From Asterella californica (Eukaryota > Streptophyta > Marchantiopsida > Marchantiales > Aytoniaceae): a stretch of 64,000 bases of DNA. A model generated the notes under the pieces. That model was not told the origin of the DNA. It was given only the letters and a program-made list of their open reading frames with translations, and made no database searches. This document shows, piece after piece, positions 12,092 through 22,779 of this stretch (position 1 is the first letter of the stretch; every line of letters starts with the position of its first letter). Location of the stretch: assembly GCA_036924285.1 (NCBI GenBank), contig JAYKYS010000001.1:3942501-4006500 (forward strand), written 5' to 3'. A program made the translations under genes and the position numbers.

Positions 12092-13157
12092 TGTACGTTT
12101 CGCTACATGACAGAAAATTTCTCTTTTCTCCACAATTCCATCCGTCCGTTTCGCTATACGACAGAAAAATTCTTCTCTTCTTTCTAGTCTTGACAATCGA
12201 CTTATAGCTACGAGATAGCTATATCTATTATGAAACTAACTACTGTTTACTATTTCTTGCTATTTACCGAAAACCTAAAGATATATATCCGAGCGCCGTT
12301 TGAGCTATGAGATAAAGAAGAAGATTCTTGATATCTTTACTATTGGATGAAAAATATTTCCAATTCTGAACAAGACCCAACATCTTGATGAAATATGTTA
12401 CACTCAAAAGACGTCAAATCTAATCACATTCTCCTGCAATGGACACGTAGAAGTGATAAAACTAAGAAAGATGCAATAAGTTCCGTAAAGCAAATAAACC
12501 AAGATAGAAGAACGATTTTGTGTTTCGACCTATATTTTCTCTAACACGATATCCGCTGTTATCTTTAATTCTGGGTTGTGATATAATTCAGTTTTAATAT
12601 CCCTTTTCCGTCTTCATGTTACTAGACAACAGATTTGAACCCTAATGTGTTCTGGTCGCAGTACCTAGAGTTCAGTTAAATTTTGATTAAATAATGATTT
12701 AATGTTTCAAAATAAAAGTAAACAATATAATAAAACTATATACTGTTAACAGTATACAAATAGATAGAGATAATTATATAGAGAGGATTATGCATCAAAG
12801 TGACTATGAATTTAATATTTATGTGAGACAAGAATGTTTTCTAGAATAATTTTTGATTCTAAATCTAAAATTGAACAAATATTAATGATATTATTAATGA
12901 TATTAATATTATTAAAGATTATTAATATTATTATTATTAAAAATATTATTATTTTATCATTAAATTTTAAATTTTAAATTTAATTATTTATTAATTCTAT
13001 TGAGAAAACCAAAACCTGGTGAAACAAAAAACTCCGCTTGCAATGGAATTGCAGATGTTTTATGCTGGAATTTTTTTTCTCATATTTTTTTCACAACGAC
13101 TCTGTCCTTCTGTTCTCACTTGTTCCTTTGTTTAATTGCTTTCATCAGGACTCCATC

Positions 13158-15660
13158 GCCTCTCCGACCCAAGAGGAGGTTGAGAGGACGGTTTTGAACT
13201 TTCCTAAGGAGAAATCGCCCGGCATCGATGGTGTCACTTACAAGATTCTCCAGGTTAGCTGGCCATTCATTAAGGAAGAGTGCACTGCTATGGTCAGTGA
13301 ATTTTGGAGGACTGCTAAGATTGACGAAAAAACACGGCAGGGGGTTATCAAGCTGATACTGAAAGGTGGAGACAGAAACGAACTGGGAAACTGGAGGTCA
13401 ATTACTCTGCTCACTGCGACTTATAAGATTCTCAGTAAGATACTGACGGAGAGGCTGAAAGTGGTTATAGAGAACGTATTAGACGAACAGCAGACTGGCT
13501 TCATAAAAGGTCAGGACATCTATGACAATATTCTCTGCTTTAAGCTGAGGCAGGAGCTGGCCGAAGCGAAGGGTTGGGAATCTCTGTTCTTGAAGATCTA
13601 CTTTATGAAGGCCTACGACCGGGTGTCCCAGATTTACCTATGGGAAACTATGGAGCACATGAGGTTTGATTCTCACTTTGTTCAACTGCTATAAAAGGCC
13701 TGACGGAAGATGGGAAATCTAAAGTGCACATTAATGGTGGCTTTACAGAAGAAATCGACTTAGGTAGGGGAGTGCGACAAGGGTACCCGGTGGCCCCTTT
13801 CCTGTTCGTCATAGCTACCCAGCCCTTGATGAATATGTTAAAGAAGGCCAGAGAACAAGGAAAAATTGAAGGGCTGTGGTCGGGAGAAGCGCCCCCCCTC
13901 CTGCACCAGTTGTTCGCTGACGACACAGGGATAGTAATCGAAGGAACGGAGGAATGTTTCAAGGCCACGAAAGAAGTCTTACACAGATACGAGGAAATAT
14001 CAAGGACTGCGCTAAACCTAGGAAAAACAATGATGATACCGATGGGGATGAAAGAGACTCCTAGATGGCTAGAGGAGACAGGCTGCTACCTAGCCAGACC
14101 AGGATAGATGATTAAGTACCTTGGTGCCTGGATCGGAAGGGGTTTGTCAGAATGTCAAGTTATAGAAGAGATAGTCAGAAGAATTCAATGCAAACTCCAA
14201 CATTGGTCCAACAGGCTTCTCTCCTGGCCTAGCCGTGTGGTTCTTCTGACCCATGTCCTCCACGCTATCCCTGCCTATCAACTTATAGGGGTAGACTGCT
14301 CGGCTACCGGCTTCAAGAAGCTAGAAGAGGTGTGTAGAATCTTTCTTTGGGATAGGAACTCGGAAGGACGTCCCAAGACATCGGTGGTGGCTTGGGAGAC
14401 GATAACGAAATCCAAGAAGGAGGGGGGGTTGGACATAGTCCCGTTCAGGAAAGTGATCTAGGCTCTAAAGCTTAAATGCATTGCCAAACTTCTTAACGGT
14501 GGAAAGCAAGACTGGGTGAACATAGAGAGGTGAGGCATCAAAGACAGCATGAAAGAACGAAGGTATAAGAGGGTGATGGAAGGGTGGACCTCGGAGCAGT
14601 GTTTGTTGATGCTTCCGAGCTTCAGAGTGCGGAGCCTGTCGACCCTCGACAACATGTTAAAGTGTTGGAAGACTGTGGCGGGCAAGATCGGGTTCGAGGG
14701 AGGGAGGATTCAACTCTCAGGGAATTTGCCATCCAGGCTGGTGGTGGAGGTGTGGTCGAAAAAAGAAAGGATAGATGACCGTGGGAAGAGCGAAGTTCTA
14801 AGAGAAATTAAAAGGAGCCAACTAACCTCCCTTAACTCCCTTAAGCTCAAAGACCTATACGACTCGATGAGGAGTGCCTCTCTAGCGAGACCTCCCGAAG
14901 ACCAGAGTAGGACAGAGACTAGCAACCTAGAAAGATTAACGCGATGGGCGGGTGAGACGCAGGTAATTAACGGTGGACTGCAATACAGCAAGAACTGGCA
15001 CTGGAAGACAGGAGACAGCACTATACGGAGCTGGGGGCTAGAATTCAGAACATGGAAGGAGTTGCTGCCGATGAAGACGGTGAACCTAGACTTGCTAAAT
15101 GCAAGATGGAGAATAAACGACTCGAAACGCTATGGGGCACCAGATGGAGGAGGGTATGACAAGCAGGGAGAAATATGCGGACTAATTTATGGCTTTGGAG
15201 ACTTCTCAATCACGGATTCTTCACTAACAGACGGGCAATGCAGATGTCAATCGGTGATGAGAGATGTGCGAAGAGATGCAACGAGGTGGAAACTATCGAG
15301 CACTTGTTCTGGGACTGTCCGGTGGTGAAAAACAGGTGGGAGAGGTTAAGGCTTCAAGATCAGGAATGCGGGATAAGCTACGTTGGGAGAAGCGGGCTGT
15401 TGGAGACGATCGACAAGACCCTCGAACTAAGGAAACGCAATCCCGCCCTTCTGCATCTACTGGTTGAACACTCCCAGGCCACGTGGGTCGAGAGAGCAGA
15501 CAGAATATTTAGAGGTAGCAGAACAGATCGTCCGGCAGTCAGGATTTTGGCCAAGGCTAGTAGGACACTATGGGCTGGGCTGCGGGAAGACGCCGGCAAA
15601 GAACAGAAAGAGGCCTGGGCGGTCGCGATGAAAACACTAGGAGTAATACAAAGGAACTAG
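13158..15660 (+). pseudogene. LINE ORF2 remnant: RT and zf-RVT domain (copy 2)
   Basis: The coding remnant is the same as in copy 1, with the same Tyr-for-Asp change in RT motif A and the same stops. It also has a private 2-base insertion near 13691, which ends the first frame at 13694, so the FADD-bearing part is read from another frame (13724-14107). The connection region lies at 14108-15328 and the zf-RVT domain near 15175-15660. Confidence 0.9.
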
Positions 15661-16486
15661 CAAACACAAACAACGAGCAATTAAGGGCGGCATTGCCTCC
15701 TGACATCCTGCAAAGAGAAATCCAAAGCAAAGTCGGAGAGGAGCAACAGGCTACCGATACCTGGAGACGCGTGCGGAACTTAGGCAAGGTTGAGGCGTCT
15801 GAGATGGTTGGCGATCCTCTTTACCTGATCCCGTGCTCCTTCGACCACGAAAAGTGTAATGATGAGACTAGCAAGGGCGAGGACTTCCCCCCGAGATGGG
15901 ACCGTCTTTTGCAGAAGTCGGCTTGCCATGATCCGGCTGCTTCGAACTTGAGCAAAGACAACAACAAGATTAGTGATGATTGCCAGATTAGGGCGGAGAT
16001 CACCTCGAAGCACGAGCAGAAGGAAAGTAATGATGAGGTGGGGTTTGAGGTGGCCGACGGCGTCCGTCCGAAGAACATAGACCACATTGGGGTGCTGATC
16101 GGCCTGCGGGGTGGCATCACCAGTGGAACTGTCAGGAGAGGGGGATCAAAAACATCGAGCATATGACGAGAGAGAGGAGAACGAGGTCGCTCCATGATCG
16201 TGGCAGACGAGGAAGGGTGCGGAGCAGGGCGTGGGACCGGATGAACGATTGTGCGGGGCCGAGGCCCTTGGCGGTGTGTAGCGGGCCGGGGTCGGGTCGC
16301 CGGGTCGGGTTGGCCCACTGGGTCGGCCGGTTTTGTGTCGTGGGTGGCCCCCCGTGGGAGTTTTCTGTCGTGGGCCAAGGCCGCCCTGGTGTACGGGTGG
16401 AGCCCCTTAGTCCTTTTCTAATAAGGTCTCTCGTGGTCCCTCGTGGTCTTTAACCAAAAATAAAAAAAATAAAAAAAATAAAAAAA
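13158..16486 (+). mobile_element. 5'-truncated LINE, copy 2 (duplicated with its flanks)
   Basis: It has the same left boundary, A-rich tail and 14-bp flanking duplications (13144-13157 and 16487-16500) as copy 1. The flanks are also identical, so it arose by segmental duplication and not by a second insertion. Confidence 0.9.
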
Positions 16487-16715
16487 ATCAGGACTCCATC
16501 TGTACGTTTCGCTACATGACAGAAAATTTCTCTTTTCTCCACAATTCCATCCGTCCGTTTCGCTATACGACAGAAAAATTCTTCTCTTCTTTCTAGTCTT
16601 GACAATCGACTTATAGCTACGAGATAGCTATATCTATTATGAAACTAACTACTGTTTACTATTTCTTGCTATTTACCGAAAACCTAAAGATATATATCCG
16701 AGCGCCGTTTGAGCT

Positions 16716-17530
16716 ATGAGATAAAGAAGAAGATTCTTGATATCTTTACTATTGGATGAAAAATATTTCCAATTCTGAACAAGACCCAACATCTTGATGA
16801 AATATGTTACACTCAAAAGACGTCAAATCTAATCACATTCTCCTGCAATGGACACGTAGAAGTGATAAAACTAAGAAAGATGCAATAAGGTCCGTAAAGC
16901 AAATAAACCAAGATAGAAGAACGATTTTGTGTTTCAACCTATATTTTCTCTAACACGATATCCGCTGTTATCTTTAATTCTTCCAAAACTACATCTACTG
17001 ATATGAAAACAATGTTCTTGACCAGTTGTAAGAACGTTTTCTAAGAGACAAGTGAATGTCTCACAGAAATTCCTTTCTCGATGAAGTTGGAAATCAAAGG
17101 TATGGGATGATAGATTAAGTAATTAGTGTGTAGAAAAACTCATCCAAGACATTGCACAGCATGCGGAAATGGAGAAATTCGGTTTACTTTTATTTTGAAA
17201 CATTAAATCATTATTTAATCAAAATATAACTGAACTCTAGGTACTGCGACCAGAACACATTAGGGTTCAAATCTGTTGTCTATGTAACATGAAGACGGAA
17301 AAGGGATATTAAAACTGAATTAATGTGTTCTGGTCGCAGTACCTAGAGTTAACTACAAAACTATATACTGTTAACAGTATACAAATAGATAGAGATAATT
17401 ATATAGAGAGGTTTAATTATGCATCAAAGTGACTATACATTTAATATTTATGTAAGACAAGAATGTTTTCTAGAATAACTTTTGATTCTAAATCTAAAAT
17501 TGAACAAAACCAGAGACCAGACCAGACCAG
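16716..17530. repeat. Partial, rearranged third copy of the array unit
   Basis: From 16716 to about 16980 it follows the unit with at least two base changes. About 205 bp of unrelated sequence follows (16981-17186). Then comes an inverted piece of the unit (17187-17320), and then direct unit sequence again (17322 to about 17510), with a gap and small indels. Confidence 0.75.
17187..17350. repeat. Inverted segment creating a 29-bp-arm palindrome
   Basis: 17187-17320 is the reverse complement of unit sequence near 8187-8315. It abuts a direct copy of part of the same sequence. This makes perfect 29-bp inverted arms at 17233-17261 and 17322-17350 (right arm ends GCAGTACCTAGAGTT) around a 60-bp spacer. 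Confidence 0.85.
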
Positions 17531-18483
17531 AGCTGCGTGCTCGCAACTCCACCCGATGGTTTTGAGGCAGAAGCCTCAAAAGTTAATCATGTTCCCTAAA
17601 CTCGACCTAAACTCGACCTCGGACTTGATACAGCCTACGAGCATGAAGTGTGAAAATGCTCTCGAGATCGTCCTCTATGGTTATTCTATGTCCTTTCTTA
17701 GCACTTACGTGTACATAAGACCCCAGATGACAGCAGAACTGTCAGTAGTACCCTTGTATCCCTGGTGTCAGGTTAAGGCTTATCCCTGGAGGCTGGCGCG
17801 TCCTCGACAGACATCTTCTGCCTGGGCGTGTGGGTTAGCAGTCGACGAGACAGACAGACTCCGTGCTTGAGGAGAAATTTTGGGGTTACCGAAAAATATC
17901 CGAGGATTGCACCTTCGCTCATAGCAGACGAAGAGTGGAAATATGTAACTGAGGCAGCTGAACCTGAACCTGAACTGTAGGAAAGCGAAGACAGTGAAAG
18001 TACGTCGAGTGACATCAGACTCGCTTACTGTACCATCTACGACACGCCCGGTATGAAAAGAGTCGAGGAATCGGCTTCAGTCAAGCTCAAAGAAATTCCC
18101 TCCCCGTAGTTACAGATAGTGTCGTGACAGATTTACTTACTTGAGTGCGCATGTCTTCATCTGCAGCTGCTGGCAAAGCATCAGGGTTTACGCAGGCTTT
18201 AGAATTAGAGTAGATCGTGCTTTGCAACGAATGTTGACATGGAGAGAAAAGGAACACGACCACTGGCACAGTAACCGTCCTTCAAGCACGGAGTCAAACA
18301 GCGATCTAACTACATTCAGTAGAAAATGTACATCAGCTTTAATTCATCATTTTCCAAACTCCTAAATAAGTGAAACCATTTGCTCCGACAGCACCGGTCA
18401 ACTGACCGTGGGGGCACGATAACTATCACACGCCTACTAGACTGTTGAGGATCTAAGTTAAATCGCTGCGTCTACACGCACTA

Positions 18484-18640
18484 GAAATGCAGCGGTGTAA
18501 TAATGACAGTGAAGATGTGATCATCACACAACAACATTTATAGGCAGAACTGATATCGTTCATGGTTCTCGATAATCTTCGTATATATTCTGCCTTTCGA
18601 ATTTCCTGTAGTATCTTCCTCTTCTTTCTTTGACTTTGAA
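18484..18640. repeat. Diverged direct repeat, copy 1
   Basis: AAATGCAGCGGTGTAATAATG, TGTGATCATCAC, GGCAGAACTGAT, CGATAATCTTC and GTATATATTCTGCCTT occur in this order here. They recur in the same order about 277 bp downstream with substitutions and small indels. The element type is unknown; it could be LTR-derived. Confidence 0.65.
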
Positions 18641-18759
18641 GAGAGGAATCGTCAACAGCTGCAAAGCTAGTCTGTCGATGGAGCAGGCTTTGCAGCTACT
18701 GATCGTCTCACCTCGTTGACTGTCACAGCAGTCTGGCCACCGAGATCAGTTCTCCCTAG

Positions 18760-18915
18760 AAAATGCAGCGGTGTCATGATGACAATGAGTGGAGGATGTG
18801 ATCATCACTCACTGACATTTCAAGGCAGAACTGATCTCGTTTATTTTGTCGATAATCTTCCTCAAAACGTATATATTCTGCCTTGATGTCCTCTACGAGA
18901 TCTTTCTTTGGCTTG
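18760..18915. repeat. Diverged direct repeat, copy 2
   Basis: This is the counterpart of 18484-18640, sharing GCAGCGGTGT, ATGTGATCATCAC, AAGGCAGAACTGAT, CGATAATCTTC and TATATATTCTGCCTT. Roughly three quarters of the bases appear to match by eye. A gag-like short frame follows it. Confidence 0.65.
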
Positions 18916-19468
18916 TTTCTCAAGAAGCACACTTCACCTTCTTTGATTCTTTCTCATGAATACCCGGTCCCGCGGCAGAATACCTGTTCAATTCTATCAG
19001 ATGGCGAGAGCAGACATGCCGAGTGCCCCACCGAACAGGCCGAAATCTGGTCCATCAGAACCTCCGAGTTCAAGTCCAAACCCAAAGTACACGCAGGGCG
19101 AACACGTCGAACAATTCACACATGAGTTCGATATTGTCTTTAACTCGGGGCCCACATGGCCTTCGCCTCAAGGTTGTATGGTCCCTTCTACCATTCACTG
19201 CGCCTGACTCCCATGCCCTATGTTGATATTCTGCCGACCTATGGGAGTTTAGATTCGAGTCAAGGAGCACCAAATCGAGGAATTTAAAAGAGCAATGCAG
19301 GCACCAAGGGCAATGCCTTCCAAGAACTGATGGAACACGAGAACGGCAAACGGCGGTCCGATGGTGCTGGGGAGTCAAGAGACTCCTGCAGATATTCTGA
19401 TTATCAGTGAGTGCAGTAACTCCCAACTCCAGAACCTGAAGCAATTCATGGACGAGGAGGATTGAGCG

Positions 19469-20218
19469 ATGAATCGCAGCAGCGAACTGTTGAGTTCTCT
19501 ATCAACCTTCTGGAAGCGGTTGAATCATCACATGAATGAAGATGGTAAGAATTATAATATCTGCGCCGACTCGATCGTACCACCCACCCCGCTGGATCGG
19601 GAAAGATCCACCGCCACTTCCGCGCTAATTAATGTACGACAGTATACCGGACTGAATGAAGCGATGCTTACCTGCGAGATGACGGCATGTCTCAGCTCTT
19701 CAGCTTCTTCGCTCCGAGCGTTCTTGAATTCGCATCTTCGAGACCTTGCTGTCAACAGCGACGCGCCCAGAGGCGGAGTCGTGCGGAACATGGCCGTGCG
19801 CATGGACGAACAAGACACCGTTCTTTCTGTCCAAGCATTCGTTACCCAGAACATCCATGAGGAGAGTGAGGGAAGACGGCTATCATGGCGACGAATCCAG
19901 TCCAAGGGAACTGATGCCACGGCATTTCCCGACGCCAAACGCCTTGGCTTCGAGTTCTTTCCCACGAGAAAACTTGCCACTCCCAGAGCACTGGCCGACA
20001 GAATTGCCATAATGGCTCCTCCCTTCAGGCGGAAGGCTCATCCTTGTGGACTCCACTCGAATCAGCTTCTCCTCCGCAGTCACAACTGTTTGCTCAAGCG
20101 CCAACTGCTCATTGGAGACAGCCAGCACAAACCTTCCGATGTAGACATTAGAAGACGAAGGCTATATTTCTGTGACAAGAAAGTATATCTATCTACCTAT
20201 CGCCAGGTCTACAACTGA
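19469..20218 (+). CDS. Hypothetical 249-residue ORF of unknown status
   Basis: This is the longest open frame in its neighbourhood. It starts MNRSSELLSSLSTFWKRL and has no recognised domain. It is Ser- and Arg-rich, without signal peptide or membrane segment. The opposite strand is also open over most of the same span; one minus frame near 20128-19883 reads NEQLALEQTVVTAEEKLIR, which looks like a short helix. I cannot decide which strand, if either, is coding. Being open on both strands at moderate GC makes chance or an old retroelement gag fragment quite possible. Confidence 0.2.
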   Translation: MNRSSELLSSLSTFWKRLNHHMNEDGKNYNICADSIVPPTPLDRERSTATSALINVRQYTGLNEAMLTCEMTACLSSSASSLRAFLNSHLRDLAVNSDAPRGGVVRNMAVRMDEQDTVLSVQAFVTQNIHEESEGRRLSWRRIQSKGTDATAFPDAKRLGFEFFPTRKLATPRALADRIAIMAPPFRRKAHPCGLHSNQLLLRSHNCLLKRQLLIGDSQHKPSDVDIRRRRLYFCDKKVYLSTYRQVYN

Positions 20219-20967
20219 AGTACTGACTATTCCACATTGCTATGATCCGACTGTTTTCACCAGAACTACAGGAGGCTGTCGCCTCATAAGCAGTTGCACC
20301 TGGGGAATCAACTGGCCATCAAATGGAATACAACACATCAAAGGTGTGCATTCCGTCTGCGTCGATCAATCGTTCACTGACTCACATGCAGCAGCGCAGG
20401 AGACCTTTGACCATGACAGTTGCACGTTTCAATCTTCTTTCTCCTTACTCTTGAATCTTCCATGGTTTGAGCAAACCCTGGGTCAGTTTAGGACGTACCA
20501 GGACCAGGACCAGGACGTACTTGCACCAGGCTGCCAAGCCAGTCGCGGACCCACGTGCATGACGACATAATGGAGACGATCAAATCTTATGCCCCACAGC
20601 CCTCGCTATTTGTCTATTTCCTGCCAACAGAACTGCCAACTGCTAGCACTTTTACATCTGATTGCTGCGGCGACTCCTACAGGCACCGTCCCATTGTTCT
20701 GGGTTTTAGGCCTTTGACTTGCCAGTCTCTCCATTTCCATCCGAATTCTTATTTCGGCACGGCTTTCGTTGGCTTATATAACTCCAGCCGCTTGGCTTCC
20801 CACTCCGAGATTATAGCACCTTCTTAGAAGGAGATGAGTGGTGGACCTGATGGGCAACAAGAGCCAAATCACCACTACCTCCAAGTTTGTCAGCCTGTGC
20901 TTTACAACGCAGTGAATACTTAATTACTACTGTACTTGTAAAGAGATTACTCATACGAACAACATGC

Positions 20968-21901
20968 TGAAACGTTTGACCTCAGATTGAATTTTTTTTA
21001 TCTCTAATCAATTAGTCGTCTAAAGACATTTATATTTTATTTTTGTCTCTAGATCCAGTTAGTCAAATTTTGTGCTAATAAGCACAAGAGTCTTCACAAT
21101 CGTAGGACGGGTTTAGAATAACCGTCTTCTGCAGATCTCGGGTTTGAATTTCAGATTTCAGGACATAGTGGAAACAGTTTTGGGTCTGGACTGGACAAAA
21201 TTTGAAAAACGCTTCCGCTATTGATGATCAAGTCGAAACGCAATGACTCATGAGGAGTAACAAGCAGGACTATTAAACCTAGTGGATGCTCGAAAGTAGG
21301 AAGGCTAAGTAATTACACAGAAATAAAGTCAAAATGGCACCAGATGTTTCCAAATCAACTTTAACCCACTATCCAAGCTTACTTATCATAAAATAGATGA
21401 AATCACGAGCTCATATACATTACACTACGTTTGCTTGTTGACAAGATCACGAAAGACTCTTGAACTGGTAATCTTCTTTGCTCTGAAACTCTCCGGTGAG
21501 AAATTCACTTCAGAACTAGAATTTCTCCAGAAAACTTATCTTTCTTCTAAACACATTAAATTTTTCACTCAACACACTCATATCAAATTAATTGTCTGAC
21601 CAACGCTAGAACCCTTTTGGTACCCTCAGCTTGCAACTATTTATCCATAGTCCACTCTCAGTGTAGTCTAATTTGTGTCTCCAGTCCGCACGTCTCCTTC
21701 TCAGTTTCATGTATGTACAATCTCTAGTCTCAGCTCAGCCTCCAGCACTCTCCTCCGTAATGGAAAATGAAAATCAGCAAAAGGTATTTTTACGATTCGT
21801 GGCTCTAGTTATGTAGTCTTTTCAAGTCTTTGTCGGGACCTTGTAGCCACCACGTGGGTTTGGCTAATCACTGCTCATTAAATATAGCAAACGGCGTTAC
21901 A
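20968..21901 (-). repeat. 3' LTR of the outer Ty3/gypsy element
   Basis: It aligns collinearly with 30620-31597. Shared landmarks are TATCTCTAATCAATTA, TTATATTTTATTTTTGT, AACTCATGAG and TATAGCAAAC. The many differences between the two LTRs point to an old insertion. Confidence 0.85.
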
Positions 21902-22779
21902 ATCGTCCCAACCAACAAAGCGTAGTTCTTCCACTAAACTACAATACCTATGACCATTGTTATGCAAAATATTCTCCCAACTCAGGAAAACACTACGTCA
22001 TCGAGAGGAATATTAATCTCTCTTTTAGAGCTTTTAAATCTCGTTCCATTCTGAGCTATGCTGCATTATCGCAATGAAGCTTTCAAGTGAGACAAAACTC
22101 TAGCTTCGATGTGGTAAACTCGTCACTTCTTTTTTATCCACCTCTTTATTATGATACTCCATAGTAGCTTCAACCTAAACTTGATTGACATCCGACAGTT
22201 ATAAGCAGTCAGTAGATTACAACTCCATCTTTAGACGAGCAGATTGGTCAGATCTCTTTTGTTCCAGTGTCCTTGAAGGACTTTTCTGCACGACTCTTTT
22301 GACTCGATTCAATCCATCGCTTAGCTGGAAGAAGAAGAATTCAATCCATTGCAGATTGTCGTCTCACAAAGTATCTACGCAGTGGCTCATAAAACTTGTA
22401 TAGTGCTAAATCATCCAAGACTCCCAAGCTTCACTTATAAATCTTGGAACTCTATCTGTCCAACGGCAAAGATATTGAGTAACAGGTTCTCCAGCTCCAT
22501 CTGGATTCGATGATCTACTATCTCAATCAATTCAAGATTGTCAGCTCTTGGTAATGCTTCTAACACCGATTGTCAACTTTTATATCTTCATGGCAATGAC
22601 TCTAGTTCTTCGCAAAACATTTTTAAGTTAAAAACATGAATGATAGGGTGATAATGCTTCATACTAGTTGAGAATTGTAACTTATGTGTCACATGATCTC
22701 ATTTCTTCTCAATCAAGAATGGTCCTGTCCCCGCTGGAAGAAGCTTCTTGGCTAAGTCCACCCCCGCTGCGATTTTGAA

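Larger units (their letters stand above)
7898..12306. repeat. 4.4 kb tandem duplication, unit 1
   Basis: This segment is the array unit plus its LINE insertion. It is followed directly by unit 2 with a shift of 4407 bp, which becomes 4409 bp after a 2-base indel. Left of about 7898 the match to the corresponding part of unit 2 falls to clearly diverged sequence, so the duplication edge lies near there. Confidence 0.8.
12307..16715. repeat. 4.4 kb tandem duplication, unit 2
   Basis: This is nearly identical to unit 1. By eye I find only a 2-base insertion (about 13690-13692, GCTATAAAAGG against GCTAAAAGG) and one T-to-C change (10320 against 14729) within the LINE part. The copies are therefore very young, or the assembly has expanded one locus. 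Confidence 0.8.
17531..20967. other. Gene-poor region between the LINE array and the LTR element
   Basis: GC is higher than in the flanks. Short open frames exist on both strands, with no recognised domain apart from the items listed separately. A frame from about 18956 begins with Pro/Ser-rich sequence and then GEHVEQFTHEFDIV, which is reminiscent of a retroelement gag N-terminus following a repeat, but it ends quickly. It may be a strongly decayed retroelement. Confidence 0.35.
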
